A stretch of 64,000 nucleotides of DNA, taken from positions 186,001 through 250,000 of the forward strand of contig NW_024003747.1 in the NCBI RefSeq assembly GCF_014805625.2. The letters run 5' to 3'. The notes under the pieces are model-generated. The model made no database searches. It saw nothing but the letters and a program-made list of their open reading frames with translations, and was not told the DNA's origin. The translations under genes and the position numbers were made by a program. The number at the start of each line of letters is the position of its first letter. Positions within the stretch are counted from its first letter, which is position 1. Shown piece after piece: positions 44,496 through 55,980 of the stretch. The DNA is from Glossina fuscipes. Taxonomy: Eukaryota > Arthropoda > Insecta > Diptera > Glossinidae.

Positions 44496-45619
44496 ATGGA
44501 TGAAAATGTGCCTAAATTTTCCACTTCTCGGTCGCGCGCTCTAAAGATGCTCAAAGCTAGAACCGGTCCTGTGGCTGCGCCCGCTGCCTCCGCCCCTGTA
44601 GTGGGCGCGGCAGCTTCCGCGGCTATGCTACTGCAGAATCGGTAAACAAGGTGAAAGCGATTACTGATCGCCTTCAGAAATGCATCCTGTCTCCAAAGAA
44701 TGCTTCACTGGAGGCTGCTAGTGAGCTTTTGGCTTTCGGTAGCGAGTACGAGGCGATCTTCTTCGTCTTGGTGGCGGAAAATGCTCGCCTTAGAGGCCGA
44801 ATTGAAGAGGATTGCTTGGGTGGGGCACCCCTAACAACATCGGTTCCTCCCCGCGTTATTGAGGCTACACGGACTGTTGTACCGCCAAAGCTAGTGGAAA
44901 CCTGGTCTGTGATTGTCCGTAGTAAGAATATTGCGGACGCATCTATGGAGGTGGTCAAAAGTGTGGTGGAACAGGTTGGATCGACCTTGGGCGTTAGGGC
45001 TCACGGTATTAAGCCAATCCGTGGGGGTGGAGCTGTAGTTCATACGCCATCCATTGCGGAGAGGGAGGATATTGTGGCCTACGCAAACTTTGGGGATGTG
45101 GGGCTTGTTGTTTCTATTGTAAACAAATTAGGACCGAGAGTTTTACTTCAGTGCATCCATCAGAGGTTGAGTCCGTCCGATTATATGGATAAACTGTATG
45201 AGATGAACATTAAAGGTTTATTATCTAGTCGGAAGGATTTTGACGAGGGGGTCCGCCTTGTGTCGAAACCATGAACAAATGCTGACAGCAAGACAAATAT
45301 TATTTGAGAAGGCTGCAGCACTGCTATGAATTGCCTTTTTCGCGCTGGTAGGGTATACGCTGAGTGGATGTCGTTGCCGGTACGCTCCTACAACGAAGTG
45401 ATAATGTCCTACCGCTGCCTCAGCTTTGACTATATGGTTAAAGATTGGACGGTGAGCAGTCGACACTGTGGTGAAAGTGGCCACAGATACAGTATGTGTA
45501 CGAACTCCGCATACTGTAAAAATTGTAAATTTAGGGGGCTTCCAACGGGTCATCTTATGATGTCCTCCGCCTGTCCTGAATACAATTGGATGGTTGCGCG
45601 GGTGCCAGCTCGCCATTAA
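44496..45619 (+). pseudogene. R1-type ORF1 (gag), frameshifted
   Basis: The ATG at 44496 gives MDENVPKFSTSRSRALKMLK and an Ala-rich stretch, then breaks frame near 44640. The main frame (44651-45274) carries the gag core (ETWSVIVRSKNIADASMEVV, GIKPIRGGGAVVHTPS). After another break near 45270 come the knuckles CGESGHRYSMC and CKNCKFRGLPTGHLMMSSAC (45470-45575), with the first Cys of the leading knuckle apparently altered (SRHC). The protein would bind element RNA; this copy cannot make it intact. Confidence 0.7.
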
Positions 45620-45620
45620 A

Positions 45621-47560
45621 ATGGCCTTGCTCATACTCCAGTATAACTGGAATGGCAGTGATAAGGTGCTGTGTGAGTTCGGCCAATGTATGCGTGAGAT
45701 AGGCCGTGGGGTGGCATTGGTACAGGAGCTGCGCGTATCTCGTGGTAGGCTGAGGGCCTTAGCAGAAGATATGCGTGTGTTCCTTGATCACAATGCTGCG
45801 AATGATGTGAATGTGAAAGCCACACTTGCCCTGGCAAGTAGTCATGATGTCTGTGTGTCCGTTGAAGGCCCGTACGGAAGGTTGTTTTGTGCAAGCCTTT
45901 ATTGCAAGTTCAATCAAGACCTGGATGACTATATTAGGTACATGGATTCGGCGTTGCTGCTTGTCGACGACAGCCCATTGATCCTGCGGCTGAATGCTAA
46001 CGCTTGCTCACCCTTTTGGCTTAGCAAGATGCCAGAACGAGTTTCTGGCTTAAGCAGTCAAAAGAGAGGTGAACTGTGGTCTGATTGGTGTATAACCAGA
46101 AGTGTCCAGGTGTTAAATGAGCCGGGTGAATGGTTGGGGCTAGTGACATTGATATCCCTATTACCAATAGGGCAGCAATGGGATTGTTCGACTTTTCATG
46201 GGAGTTTAAAGATAGGTGGGGTGTTAGCGATCACCATGTTATTAAAGTGGTGATGAGCTACACCCCGACCACGTCTACTGAAGTTGACGGCAAACGTTGA
46301 CGTGCTTCCGGGATAACCTGGAACACCTACGGGGTCCTTAGTGGGGAGGCGATCACTGCGGTGCCGCTTGGGGACTTTCAGAGAAAACCCTTTGACGAGC
46401 AGGTAGATTACGTAACTGCATCGGTTTGGAGTGTCAATAAATATCATCTCGACAGATGACGCAAGGTAAATCAAGGAGGGGTAAGGTAGCGGACACGTCG
46501 TCTGTCCGAAAAACGAAAGCCTATCCGTCGCCTTAGAAGGCAGTTCCAGCTGGCGAGAAGGTCTAATGCCGTAAATGCTGTTCAGTTGAGAGTCGAATTG
46601 GGGCAATGCCTCAATGACTACAAATGCATGCTTATTGAGACTAAAAAGGGCGATTGGAGAAATTTTGTCTCCCGAAACCGCGATGATCCTCAGAAGTCAA
46701 GTGCACCGTGTTATCCGGAACAGAAAATGCTTTGAGATAAGCGGTATTCGCACTTCAAATGGAGTACTATCCACTTGGAGGGAATGAGGTGAATCCTAGT
46801 ATTGGGTTTGCGCCTCTTACTCCTCCCTTGGAAAAGTATAAAGTGGAGTATGCAATTTCCAAATTGGGATCAAAAAGATCGCCAGACATTGACGGAATTA
46901 CCGCGGAAATGGCAAACGCCATCTGGAAACTTATTCCAGATTACCTTTATACGACTTATTGTCTGTGTTTGCCTGAAGGTTCTTTTCCAGTGCAGTGGAA
47001 AATGGCAAATAATGTGGTTCATCTGTAGTCACCTGATAGGGTGGGGCGTGATCCTTTGTCTTATCGAGGTATCAGTCTCCTAGTGCTTGAAGAAGTACTG
47101 GAGAGGATATTAATAGAGAGGCTTCAGATGATTCCTACTCTTAGTCTGTTTGATAGTCAGTTTGGCTTCCGCAAAGGTCTCCATATGGAAGATGCTTGGC
47201 TGCATGTGCAGGCATGCGTCAGAGATTGTAATGAGAAATATGTCTTAGGCATATTTATTGACTTTAATCGGTACGGTACAGTTACTTTTAACTTTATTCG
47301 TGATTTTTTCCTTGTAGAAAATAACCCGGATTTTAGCTTTAGCCTACATCTCGGGTTTCTGCTTACGGGCTACGTATCTCAGAATGAATTTTTGTATAAA
47401 AGAGGCCTTTCTGAAACTAGGGCTGCCTATGTGGCAGTCTGTCCGAAGGCTATGAACACGTGTTGTTGGTGTGCCCTGAGTGTTCTGCTTTCAGAGACTT
47501 AGGGACAATGGGAGTCAAGATAGTTCACGGTCGCGTTGATTGCGCTGACTTATTCGACGA
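45621..47560 (+). pseudogene. R1-type ORF2: endonuclease, partial RT, C-terminus
   Basis: The endonuclease reads MALLILQYNWNGSDKVLCEF with VALVQELRVSRG. The expected Asp of the D-N-A box is changed (ILRLNANACSPFW), and SDHHVIKVV appears near 46220 in a shifted frame. RT covers the fingers (KLGSKRSPDIDGITAEM, SYRGISLLVLEEVLERILIE, QFGFRKGLHMEDAW, VLGIFIDF), with a TAG at 47026-47028. Near 47285 the sequence jumps to the far C-terminus (GYVSQNEFLYKRGLS; EHVLLVCPECSAFRDLG in the next frame), so the YADD box and thumb are absent. Confidence 0.7.
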
Positions 47561-47600
47561 GGTTTGGGTAACTCTGTTTAAGCTCTGCTTTGACGGTGTT

Positions 47601-47751
47601 AAATGCGAGACGTGCCAATCACGTCGGGGTCACCAAAATGTTAAGTGCGAGACGTGCCGATCACGTCGGGTTCACCAAAATGTTATGTTCAATGTTACGT
47701 TGAGGTAGTGAGACGCAAACGCAATACTTGAGTATCACGCCGGGTTCACCA
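47601..47751 (-). repeat. tRNA-Trp-like (CCA) repeats, possible retroelement primer-binding region
   Basis: AATCACGTCGGGGTCACCA (47617-47635) recurs as GATCACGTCGGGTTCACCA (47659-47677) and TATCACGCCGGGTTCACCA (47733-47751). The first two are embedded in a 42-bp tandem unit (GCGAGACGTGCC...AAAATGTTA). As I recall it, the first copy equals the 3' end of eukaryotic tRNA-Trp, including the non-encoded CCA. On the minus strand each reads ACATTTTGGTGACCC..., the layout of an LTR end followed by a primer-binding site. An LTR retroelement leader on the minus strand is the likely source; the third copy would adjoin an LTR starting TGTTGAGATTATGG at 47755. No matching gag or pol is adjacent. Confidence 0.45.
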
Positions 47752-47754
47752 GAA

Positions 47755-48235
47755 TGTTGAGATTATGGTTGTCTTGACTGTGTTTGTAATGCCTACTTGG
47801 TTGGCATGATTCGCCAAGACGTTGCGTCAAGTCGTACCAACTTATTGAGATGTTACTTCCAGCACTTGGAACTGGAAGAAACGCTAGGATAAAAAAAAAG
47901 CGATCGATGTGCTTCACAAAGACAGTTTTATTGATAGAAAATGTGACTTATAAATTACAATTCTTATAAACTAATTCAGGATTATTTGCTATAAATAAAT
48001 GTATGAATTGATGCACTTGCATTTTTGCATGTGTTTATTCCAGAAATAATAAGCAGACCAACACAGAACCATACGAATGCAAGTGCATGAACAAGTCAAT
48101 GAATGCACATTCAACCAAACTTGAATGTTCAAGGCACAAGTAAAATATTAAGTGAAAGTATATATTCAAATTAAACAGATATACACAAAACAAAGTATGA
48201 GTAAAATAAAATATGGATATTTAACCTAAACAGGC
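47755..48235. other. Possible LTR and AT-rich spacer
   Basis: Starts TGTTGAG next to the primer-like repeat. A short word AAGTGCATG/AATGCAC recurs around 48010-48130. The far LTR end is not defined. Confidence 0.25.
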
Positions 48236-48995
48236 GGGTTTATCCGTAGTTTATTTGACTTCACTGATTGACTGGGGGATGAGCCGCCTGGGGCTCTATA
48301 AGTCTTACTGAAGACTAATCCTCTATCTGGTATAGCATTGTGGTGAAACCCGTTTCGCTCTTTCCTTGCGTTGTTATGGTTGTTTGAACTCGGTTTGAGC
48401 TTTGCTCACTCATCGCCGTAGCGTATCGTTTTCCTTATTAAACTAAAGAGATTCGGATAGGCTTCCTCCACCCAGTGAGAACGCAACGCCCATGCGTATT
48501 GTATTGACTGGTTCCCTTTTATTGCAGCTTCCTCTGCAGATTCTATCTAATACCGAGTTTTAGGTCGTGTTCAGGTCGATGCTAAGTCTAACCGGAGGCT
48601 TTCATATTCTTCTTTCGTTACTTATTATTCTTCTTTATATCCGCTACCATGAGTGTCAGGAGCTCCCGAAGCAACCTTCTAGCTTTGGCCTCTCAGCGGA
48701 AACGGCCCATTGCGGGCGTCTTGTAGCGGTTATGGTTGGCCCACATCGCGGAAGGAGCCTAGGCTTGGTGTGGAGTTGCATAGCAGCTGAGTATCCGACC
48801 CAAAGAAAGACAGAGGCTTTAGATAGTGCCCCGCCCTCACCAGGGTGGGAGATACGCCCATATATGTATTTCCATTGGAACTCGAGGTTTTCCTCGGCGC
48901 GTTGAGTGTACGTTCACACACTCCGTGTGCCATCGGGCACCGTAGGGTTAAGCCTTCACGGCAGGCATCAACGTTAGGCATCTAGAGTCCCATCT
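48236..48995. other. GC-richer block of unknown origin
   Basis: Stands out from the AT-rich surroundings. It carries a 112-codon frame (48567-48905) without motifs. The sequence character (many CG dinucleotides, no coding signature) resembles the 5' UTR of GC-rich LINEs such as the R1 or LOA types found elsewhere in the window, but no element could be matched. Confidence 0.3.
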
Positions 48996-50019
48996 ACTCT
49001 CCAATTTTCGTCATTTAATACGTATATCGAAAATATTTTGAAGAAAAAATTTATCTACTATGTCGTCACGCCTACCACAATTAATTTAGAATTAACATAC
49101 TTAGCCTTTCGCATTCTATTTTGCAAAATTTTTATATGATATCCATATCGCTGGTATGATTAAGAAAAAAGTAATCCACCGGGTCGCAATGTCTATCATA
49201 TTCATTTTAGATTTAACCATTTTTAGGCAGATAATATATTTTTATTTAAGGAATGTAAAAAATGGCTTTAAGCATTCTGTCGTGTTTGCCTTATGATAAA
49301 GAAGCATAATATATCAAAAATGTTAAAAGATTAAAATGTAATCATTTATAACTTGTGTGGGATTTTTTCCATTTTTGAGTGAGTGAGTGTTTAGTAAAGT
49401 CAATGGGGGAAATTTCAGTCTTCTATCTTTTATAATTTTTGAGCAATGAGAAAAATCCCACAAATTTTTGTTAAAAAAACGAAGTTACGTTCAGTTTACG
49501 TTCCACTGTGGACTTTTGCTCTGACCAATTTGACCAAGTCTCAATACCTGCCGGCAAAAACTTCCAATGTTTCTACCAAATTTGAAGTTGAAATCTCCAC
49601 TTTTTCGCCCAAGAAAGTGCCAACAACAAACACCACACAGACAAATAGATGAACAGAAATGGCCTAATCATCCAGAATTTCACGCTGATCAAGAATAAAT
49701 ATATATCTTAAAGGTGCTCTGAAGCTTCCTTCTGGGTAAAATACATCATGAATAAAAACCAAATGAGTATACACCAAAAAGAACTTTTTTATGACCCATT
49801 TTACTTGAATTTGCAAGAAACTCGCAAATTTTTGGTAGTTAGTTATGCAATATAATGATGTTAAACGGAGAAAACAGTGAATCAAGCAAGTGGTAACGAT
49901 CGTTGCATATTGTGCATATTACCTGAAACGGATTGAGCAACTCACAATTGGTTCAGCATTGTGATAGCTTCAAGAACTCAAAATGTCTTGTGATCCTGCT
50001 GGTAATGTGGATGTCAATA
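48996..50019. other. No supported gene
   Basis: AT-rich noncoding; the 68-codon frame at 49446-49652 is not convincing. Confidence 0.35.
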
Positions 50020-51185
50020 TGTTGTAATAAAGTTGGGGAATAAACTTCACCTTTTACTAGTTTAGAGACAAAGGTAACACACAACGTTTCACGCCTTTTT
50101 TCAAGGGGAGGCAAATCAATGTGCTTCTATTCAATCCATTATTACGCACTGGAAGAGGGAGGACAGGATCCCATTGCAAACAAAGCGAAGCAAACAGCAG
50201 TAAATCCCGGTGAACCGACATTAACAGATCAACATGGCATCTAAAACTAGCGAGACAAACTACCGACAAGTGTTCAAGAGTTGGTCTAACTAAAGATGTA
50301 TATAAGCACGTTTTTATAAACCCTAGAAGGGACCTATCTTTATTAACTGCAACGTCCACATGAATATCAAATCTGAGTGTTGAGTTGAAAATAATTATTT
50401 GTAATTGCAGAGGTTTTGCAGGATGTGCTTGCCAATACGATAATAAGAAGGCAACGTATTACATCACGCAAAAGACATCTTCTTGCATTTTTTTGAATTC
50501 AGCACACTACCATTGATTCAACCTCCTTTACACAGTTTCACAAAATCAGACAGAAGAAGTTTACTACTACGTATTAAGCCACAGAGCAAGGTTAACGTAG
50601 TCTGCAGACATTAAAATACGATTTCAACTAATTCAAGAAGGTCATATAATATAAATAAAACCAGGAAATGATAACTGCCCTGAAGAACACTAAAAGTGAC
50701 GAAAATTACTCTAGATTAGAAAGAAATACAACAATACCTGTGAGAGACAGTCGCTAAACCAAGCAATCATACTGTTCGAAAAACCAAGGCGATGTAACTT
50801 ATACATTGACTACCTATGATCCATTTTGTCGAAAGCCTTAGAAAAGCCCGTGAAGATAACATGAATAGAAGTTGACGTACTTTTAAATATCTGTGCCCAC
50901 AGTGCGATATAATTGACCCTAAAACAGGAGTAAGCCTTTTTGTTACCAGTGATTCAAATAGATGGAAAGTCACCTTTTTTCAAACCAATATTAAAAATAA
51001 GTGTAAGGAGAGAACATAGTAAATCACCACCATGTTGGAGAATAACGAACGGAACACTAGCGGGACCAAGGAAGTTGAAAGATTTCAAAGCTGACAATGC
51101 TATAAAGCGGGAATTTACAAACGTACTGCGTAATTTGGAGTTTAAACCGTAGATATTTTGATACAGTATTTTCAGCAAATACAAG
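50020..51185 (-). mobile_element. CR1-like LINE, RT and C-terminus, decayed
   Basis: Minus-strand order: FLGPASVPFVILQHGGDLLC, then LIFNIGLKKGDFPSI (RT fingers: GPD-vP--vl--c---L---l--iFN-sl--G-FP--WK, 51070-50955); FHLFESLVTKRLTPVLGSII (50970-50900); stops; then the C-terminus GFIKTCLYTSLVRPTLEHLS (50330-50270) and RSTLICLPLKKGVKRCVLPL (50110-50060). It is a third large CR1-like copy, with the palm region too degraded to read. Confidence 0.6.
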
Positions 51186-52099
51186 CTAGTTTTTTACTTT
51201 ATGTACCTTAAATTAAGTAACTGTCCTTCGTCACTGTCAAAATAAACTTGAATAAGCCAACGCGTGCTTTTTCTCCTAGACGTATAAAAAAACCCTGCGT
51301 AAGTAGGGTAGTATCGTAAATAAATTGGGAATCAAACAATAATTGATTTGAATAAATTAAAAGATAATTTAAGATTCAAAGAATATTGGCCAATCGTACA
51401 TATTCATAAAAATAAGGTTCGCCATCTTTGCTTTTTTTCAATTTTGTTCAAAGAATTGATCAAATACATTGAGCAATTCTTCATTATTGCTTCTTTCGTT
51501 AATCTTAAATCATCATAATGAGCAAAGCCAATGAAAACTTAGTTTGGGGCCAGCAAGATAAAGACGCCAGTGTGACGACACACAAAAACAAAGCCGCAGC
51601 AATGGGAAAAGAAATAACCGATTGAAACTGATTTCTCGAATGCGACAAACCTAGAATCGAAATATTAACGAGCTAAATAAAAGATTCCTTGCAGCGCAGC
51701 AAACGTTTTCATTTCATTTTGTTGTGTCGTGACTTTAACGATAAACTCAGTTCACAATTAGGCATTGTAGAAAACGTCAACGATCATAAACTGCTAAACT
51801 GAAACTGAAAAAAATGAGCTTCTTGTTTCACAAATTATCACAAACCAAAATTGTTGGAATTAACAACAGAAAATTGTGTGGGCCATGCGGAGATTGTTCA
51901 AACTCTTTTACCATGTTCCCAACCGAATTGAGCAATATGGAAAAACTTCAGTATTTCTGTGCTAATTTAATTGTTAGAAAAACGATTTGTTAGAAAACCG
52001 ATTTGATAATAAGCTTCTTATTCATTCTTCTTATTCCTATTCATAAATTTGGTGGTCTCGGACTGTGTAAGTCCTACATCAAAGACATGATCATTAACT
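51186..52099. other. Noncoding; perhaps the Pao element leader
   Basis: No reliable coding segment. 51520-51800 could be the leader or gag of the Pao/BEL relic that follows, but no LTR was recognised. A small hairpin, CCCTGCGTAAGTAGGG, sits at 51293-51308. Confidence 0.25.
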
Positions 52100-53520
52100 A
52101 CAAACGTCAATTCTATTGAGTCTGAACAAGGCAATGTGGATATGCTCATTAAATCTTTCTGGGAAGTTGAAAATAACTTAAATGGACGTCATCATGCCAA
52201 CTTTTGTAGATATAATTTTTGAGCAACATTTTCAAGAAACAACAATTTGTCTTGGTTCAGGAGCGTAATCTGTAAGCCTACCAAAAGTAAAAGACAGTGA
52301 TGTGCCACAAATTCTTAAGAGAGTGCTCTGGAGCGTTTTAAAGACATATTTCACTCCGCTCTTACAATCCAAACAAAGCTATTAAATACGGTTTTACATT
52401 TTCGACGTGTAAAGGTAACTATCCCAGCAGCCTTTTTTAGCAAATTCGTACTATGCAACAAGTTTCGATTGCTGAAGAACAGGCCTTTACTTCAACTTCT
52501 GACATTGTAAGACGGGATTTTTTATTGATGATTTAATGTCTGTTCCATTAATCGACACGACGTCTTTATTACCAAAAGATGGCTTCAGAATTCGGAAATA
52601 GTACTTAAGTTATGAGGTCGATTTTCATGATCGCTATCAGATTGCGAACAGTTATTCAAATTTCGTCACAGAACTGACCAAGACTTCGGGCCTCCCTTGA
52701 GATCAGGAAATCGATGATTTCATTTTTTCATTTTCACCTACGGTAAACGCAACAGCAAAGCACGCCGCTTTGTCTAGTATAGCTCGTTTCCACGATCTCC
52801 TCGGTCTAATAAATCCAATAATTGCAAAGGCTAAAATATTTGCACAGATTTTGTGGACAAACAATCTGTATTGGAATGAAAGCTTGCCCAAACCTTTGTT
52901 TTCGGCAAGGATAGATTTCATTTCAAAATTTTTAATCGTACACTAATTTATATTTCCCCGTTTCATATCCATGTTAAATGTAACAATATAAAGTCATGCA
53001 TTTTGTGATGCTAGTTTGGCAGCATACGGTGCATATATCTACGCGCGCTCCGAGCTAGATAATGTTATTAAAACCTGCCTATTATATTCTAAGTCGAGAG
53101 TAACACCTTTGAAAGCTCTCACAGCACCCATTATAGAGTTATTAGCAGCTTTACTATTAACAGCTTCACTCTTAGCAGCTTTACTATCAACAGCTTCACT
53201 ATTAGCAGCTTTCTATTAGCAGCTTTACATCACACAGCTTTACATTACAACAACATCATCGGCTCGTTGCCCAATCAACATAAAAGCATGCGAGTTCAAT
53301 GGTCATCTTATCATGATTGCGTGAGCAATCAGCGGACTTGAAAACATTTGTAGCCAATAGGGTAAATCGCATCCAATTGCTGGCATTACGTTTCAACTAG
53401 TTTAAATTCTACATTCAAAGCTTTGAAAGAACGGTCCAGGCTTTTCAAGAAACGATTTTTCTAATTGGCAACAAAAATTTAAATTTTCTGAGTTTCCGTG
53501 AAGAGAGCGTAACGTCTTAT
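52100..53520 (+). pseudogene. Pao/BEL retrotransposon pol relic
   Basis: Plus-strand pieces in order: NVDMLIKSFWEVENN (about 52135, the l-kFWEiE start of the BEL RT), SVSLPKVKDSDVPQ-like text near 52270, then IDDFIFSFSPTVNATAKHAA, LSSIARFHDLLGLINPIIAK and AKIFAQILWTNNLYWNESLP (52690-52890; BEL: pT-R--LS-iaklFDPLGl--P--i--K---Q-LW---l-WD--lp). RNase H follows (AYGAYIYARSE, LLYSKSRVTPLKALTAP), then KTFVANRVNRIQLL (about 53340). Many stops. Pao/BEL elements are LTR retrotransposons restricted to animals. Confidence 0.65.
53141..53250 (+). repeat. Degenerate tandem repeat within the Pao relic
   Basis: TTAGCAGCTTTACTATCAAC and AGCTTCACTA alternate in units of about 30 bases, 3-4 times, giving a Leu/Ala-rich translation. 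It expanded from the Pao sequence encoding the ELLAA segment. Confidence 0.6.
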
Positions 53521-53984
53521 TAGCCACCCCACTATATTAGTGATAGTAGAACCGTAACCTGTTTGAGAAAATATAGCGTATTTTTAGGCATCTTTATAAA
53601 TTCGTAACTTTAAAATTTTCAACAAATCACGAAACTAAATCTGGTCCCCTTACGCTATTTGATCTAAAAAGGGGTACGAATCGGTTGTTTCATAGAATAC
53701 AGAACATAGTTTTTGAAACTGAATATAGAACAAACGTAACATTGCATCTGCAAATATATATCATTCATTAGCAATATTTATTGAATTAGCAAATCTGATT
53801 TATGCTGCTGCGAGACTTAATAATTCAATTTTCGATTTTGATCTTTGACATCCCATCATAACGTCGAAACTTCGTTCGCTATTTATACAAACATCAGAAA
53901 TATAAAACATGCAGTAACGAAACTAACAATACTGCCTGTTCATTATGATCCTGGCTGAAAGCCAAAACTTTTAAATAGAGGGCG

Positions 53985-55635
53985 GATGTTCGTGGCGCAT
54001 TTACAAATGCAAACTACCAGTTACATTTAGCTTACTTGTTTTTCGATGCATGCGCTGATCTTAATTTATATTTTAACCCCAGCAAGACAAACACTATCTA
54101 TTTTGCCAAATGTTCTAAACGTGAAATCAGACTTCTTATCAAAGGTACCCAAGTTAATCAGGTAAAATCTCTTCGATTTCTTGGGAGAATTTTAAATGAC
54201 AGCTTAACCCTTCGTGGGCATTATGAAAGGGCGTTCAAAGATTGTCAGTCTGGATGCAACATCATCAAACTCATGACAAACAATCAGGCAGGCTTGCCTC
54301 CCAAAAATGCTTTGACCGTTTACAAATCTCTAGTCAGGTCCAAAATTGAATTTGGACATTCCATACGTTGCAATTTCCCAAAATATATTGAAAAACGTAT
54401 ACAAGCATTTGAAAACCGAATGTTGAAGCGTTGTACTGGACTGACCCCCTCAACTCCTCAACATATTCTCAATGTCATATCTGGTGAATTGCCGGTTTCC
54501 GAAAGAGCCCTTTTTTGCACTGCCAAGGAGTTAATTAAAGTCAAGATGATAAATCCTTCCTTTTTTCAGGGAATTATATTTCTCAGTGATTCTGTCACTT
54601 GCAGCTATACTTTTTGCTATCAAAAACTTCGTCATATTTTTGATAAGTTAGATTCAATTCCCCCCTTGAATTTCATTACCAGCAAATGCAGTGTTCATGA
54701 ACATTCTTGAACCGATCTCTACCTCAAAACAAAATGTCAACTTCTCTTGTATAAGGTTGTTATGCCAAGAAAAGCTCCTTTTTTATTACAACAACGGATA
54801 TGATATATATGCCACTGACGGTTCCGTCGGACATGATTTATCTGGCTTCTCGGTCGTGAAACATCTATCTGAAACAATAATTCGAGTCAAAGTGGAAGAG
54901 GAACTTTCCTCTACTTTTATTGAGTTGCTCGCCATTCGACATGCTATCATGGTTGCTATTTCCGATGGTATCAGACGTTTTGTTATTTTTTCCGACAGCA
55001 GGTCAGCTCTACTTCTAATAAATAAAAGAGATGCAGAAAATCAATATGTGTTTGACGTTCACAAGACGTTGCACGAATCTCAAGTGGATGACTGTCACCT
55101 CGTTTGGGTACCTGGCCATTGCGGCTTTTTTTTAAATGTAAAAGCCGACTTTCATGCAGGGAGAGCTCATGTTGATGGGACAATTTTGTCCATCAAATAT
55201 ACTCCCAATGAAGCAATTCGGGCAATTCGCAACCACATCCTTCAACAGCTAAACGACGAATTTAAAGTAATCGCGCGCGTTAAATCCAATCGTCTTTTCT
55301 GTAAATTAAATCCCACATTTCAATTCAAACCCTTCTCTGTATCTTCTTTTAATTCCTGGGAAGTCCAAATTCTTTATAGACTCATGAGTGGTCACACTTA
55401 TGACAAAGTTTATTTAAAAATGATTCGCGCTATACCATGTGATGTTTGTGAAGTTTGCAATGTTGTTGAGTCTGCTGAGCATCTAATCTTCAGATGTCAC
55501 AGGCTTGATGGCATTAGAGATTCCTTTAGCTTCTTCAAGTTATATGGCTGTCTCCTCGATCTCTTTGCAGCAAAAAATGTACGTCATCTCGGGGAACTAA
55601 CTTGCTTTATTAGAAAAGCTAATTTATCCTTTTAG
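53985..55635 (+). pseudogene. ORF2 C-terminal half: RT end and RNase H
   Basis: The first frame (54036-54710) starts at the KT box (LYFNPSKTNTIYF) and continues through the thumb and connection (SLRFLGRILNDSLTLRGHYE, YKSLVRSKIEFG). A frameshift around 54700 moves into the second frame (to 55635), which holds RNase H: YATDGSVG, STFIELLAIRHAI, FSDSRSALLLI and LVWVPGHCGFFLNVKADFHA. The expected NE before KAD is changed to NV. A Cys cluster (CDVCEVCNVVESAEHLIFRC) closes the protein. RT core and endonuclease are absent. Besides the single frameshift the sequence is well preserved. Confidence 0.8.
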
Positions 55636-55790
55636 AATTTTTTTTTATTTTTTTTTTGCCTCCTCTTTCCTTTTTTTTTTTTTTCTTTCGTTTTTGCGTT
55701 TAATAATCTTCTATTACCATAGCATTGCTTTTCGTTTTCAGCCAAAGTTTGCAACACTGTTTAACTTTCAAGAACTCAACAAGCACAATT

Positions 55791-55812
55791 ACACACACAC
55801 ACACACACACAC
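55791..55812. repeat. (CA)n microsatellite in LINE 3' UTR
   Basis: Eleven AC dinucleotides inside the 3' UTR of the preceding LINE. The minus-strand sister copy has a GTGTGTGT run in the same relative place (near 40580). Confidence 0.85.
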
Positions 55813-55980
55813 AATCACATTTAACATGCTCACTCCAGTTATCACGGCCGCTCTTATTTTTTTGTTACGTTTTATACATAATCGTGACTAAAAATTACAA
55901 CAGTTTATTATTTGGACATATAAGTCACAAATCTATTGGCTTAGTCCATCTCTGTTCAACATACCAAAAAAAAAAAAAAA

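Larger units (their letters stand above)
44496..47560 (+). mobile_element. R1-clade LINE, internally deleted
   Basis: An ORF1 with zinc knuckles is followed by an ORF2 whose ATG (45621) lies one base after the ORF1 stop (45617-45619). The endonuclease start ILQYNWNGS...VALVQELR and the RT motifs are of R1 type. The catalytic half of the RT is missing. The GC-rich composition contrasts with the flanks. No rDNA target sequence is seen around it, so it may belong to a non-rDNA R1 lineage. Confidence 0.75.
53985..55980 (+). mobile_element. RNase-H LINE with poly(A) tail, 5'-truncated
   Basis: Begins inside the RT, past the YADD box, and runs through RNase H, a T-rich 3' UTR with a (CA)n tract and a 15-base A-run at 55966-55980. 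The 3' UTR sequence TTTGGACATATAAGTCACAA and ATTGGCTTAGTCCATCTCTG also ends the minus-strand copy at 40417-41600, which has its own poly(A). The family belongs to the RNase-H-bearing LINEs near the I clade, but it differs from the TAA-tailed family. Confidence 0.8.

Noticed and set aside
45221..45634. 137-codon minus frame and the 46196-46606 minus frame
   Set aside because: Shadows of the GC-rich R1 coding region.
47601..47751. CRISPR-like array
   Set aside because: Only two to three diverged units without regular unique spacers, in a eukaryotic transposon context.
52703..52921. 72-codon minus-strand frame
   Set aside because: Antisense of the well-matching Pao/BEL RT segment.
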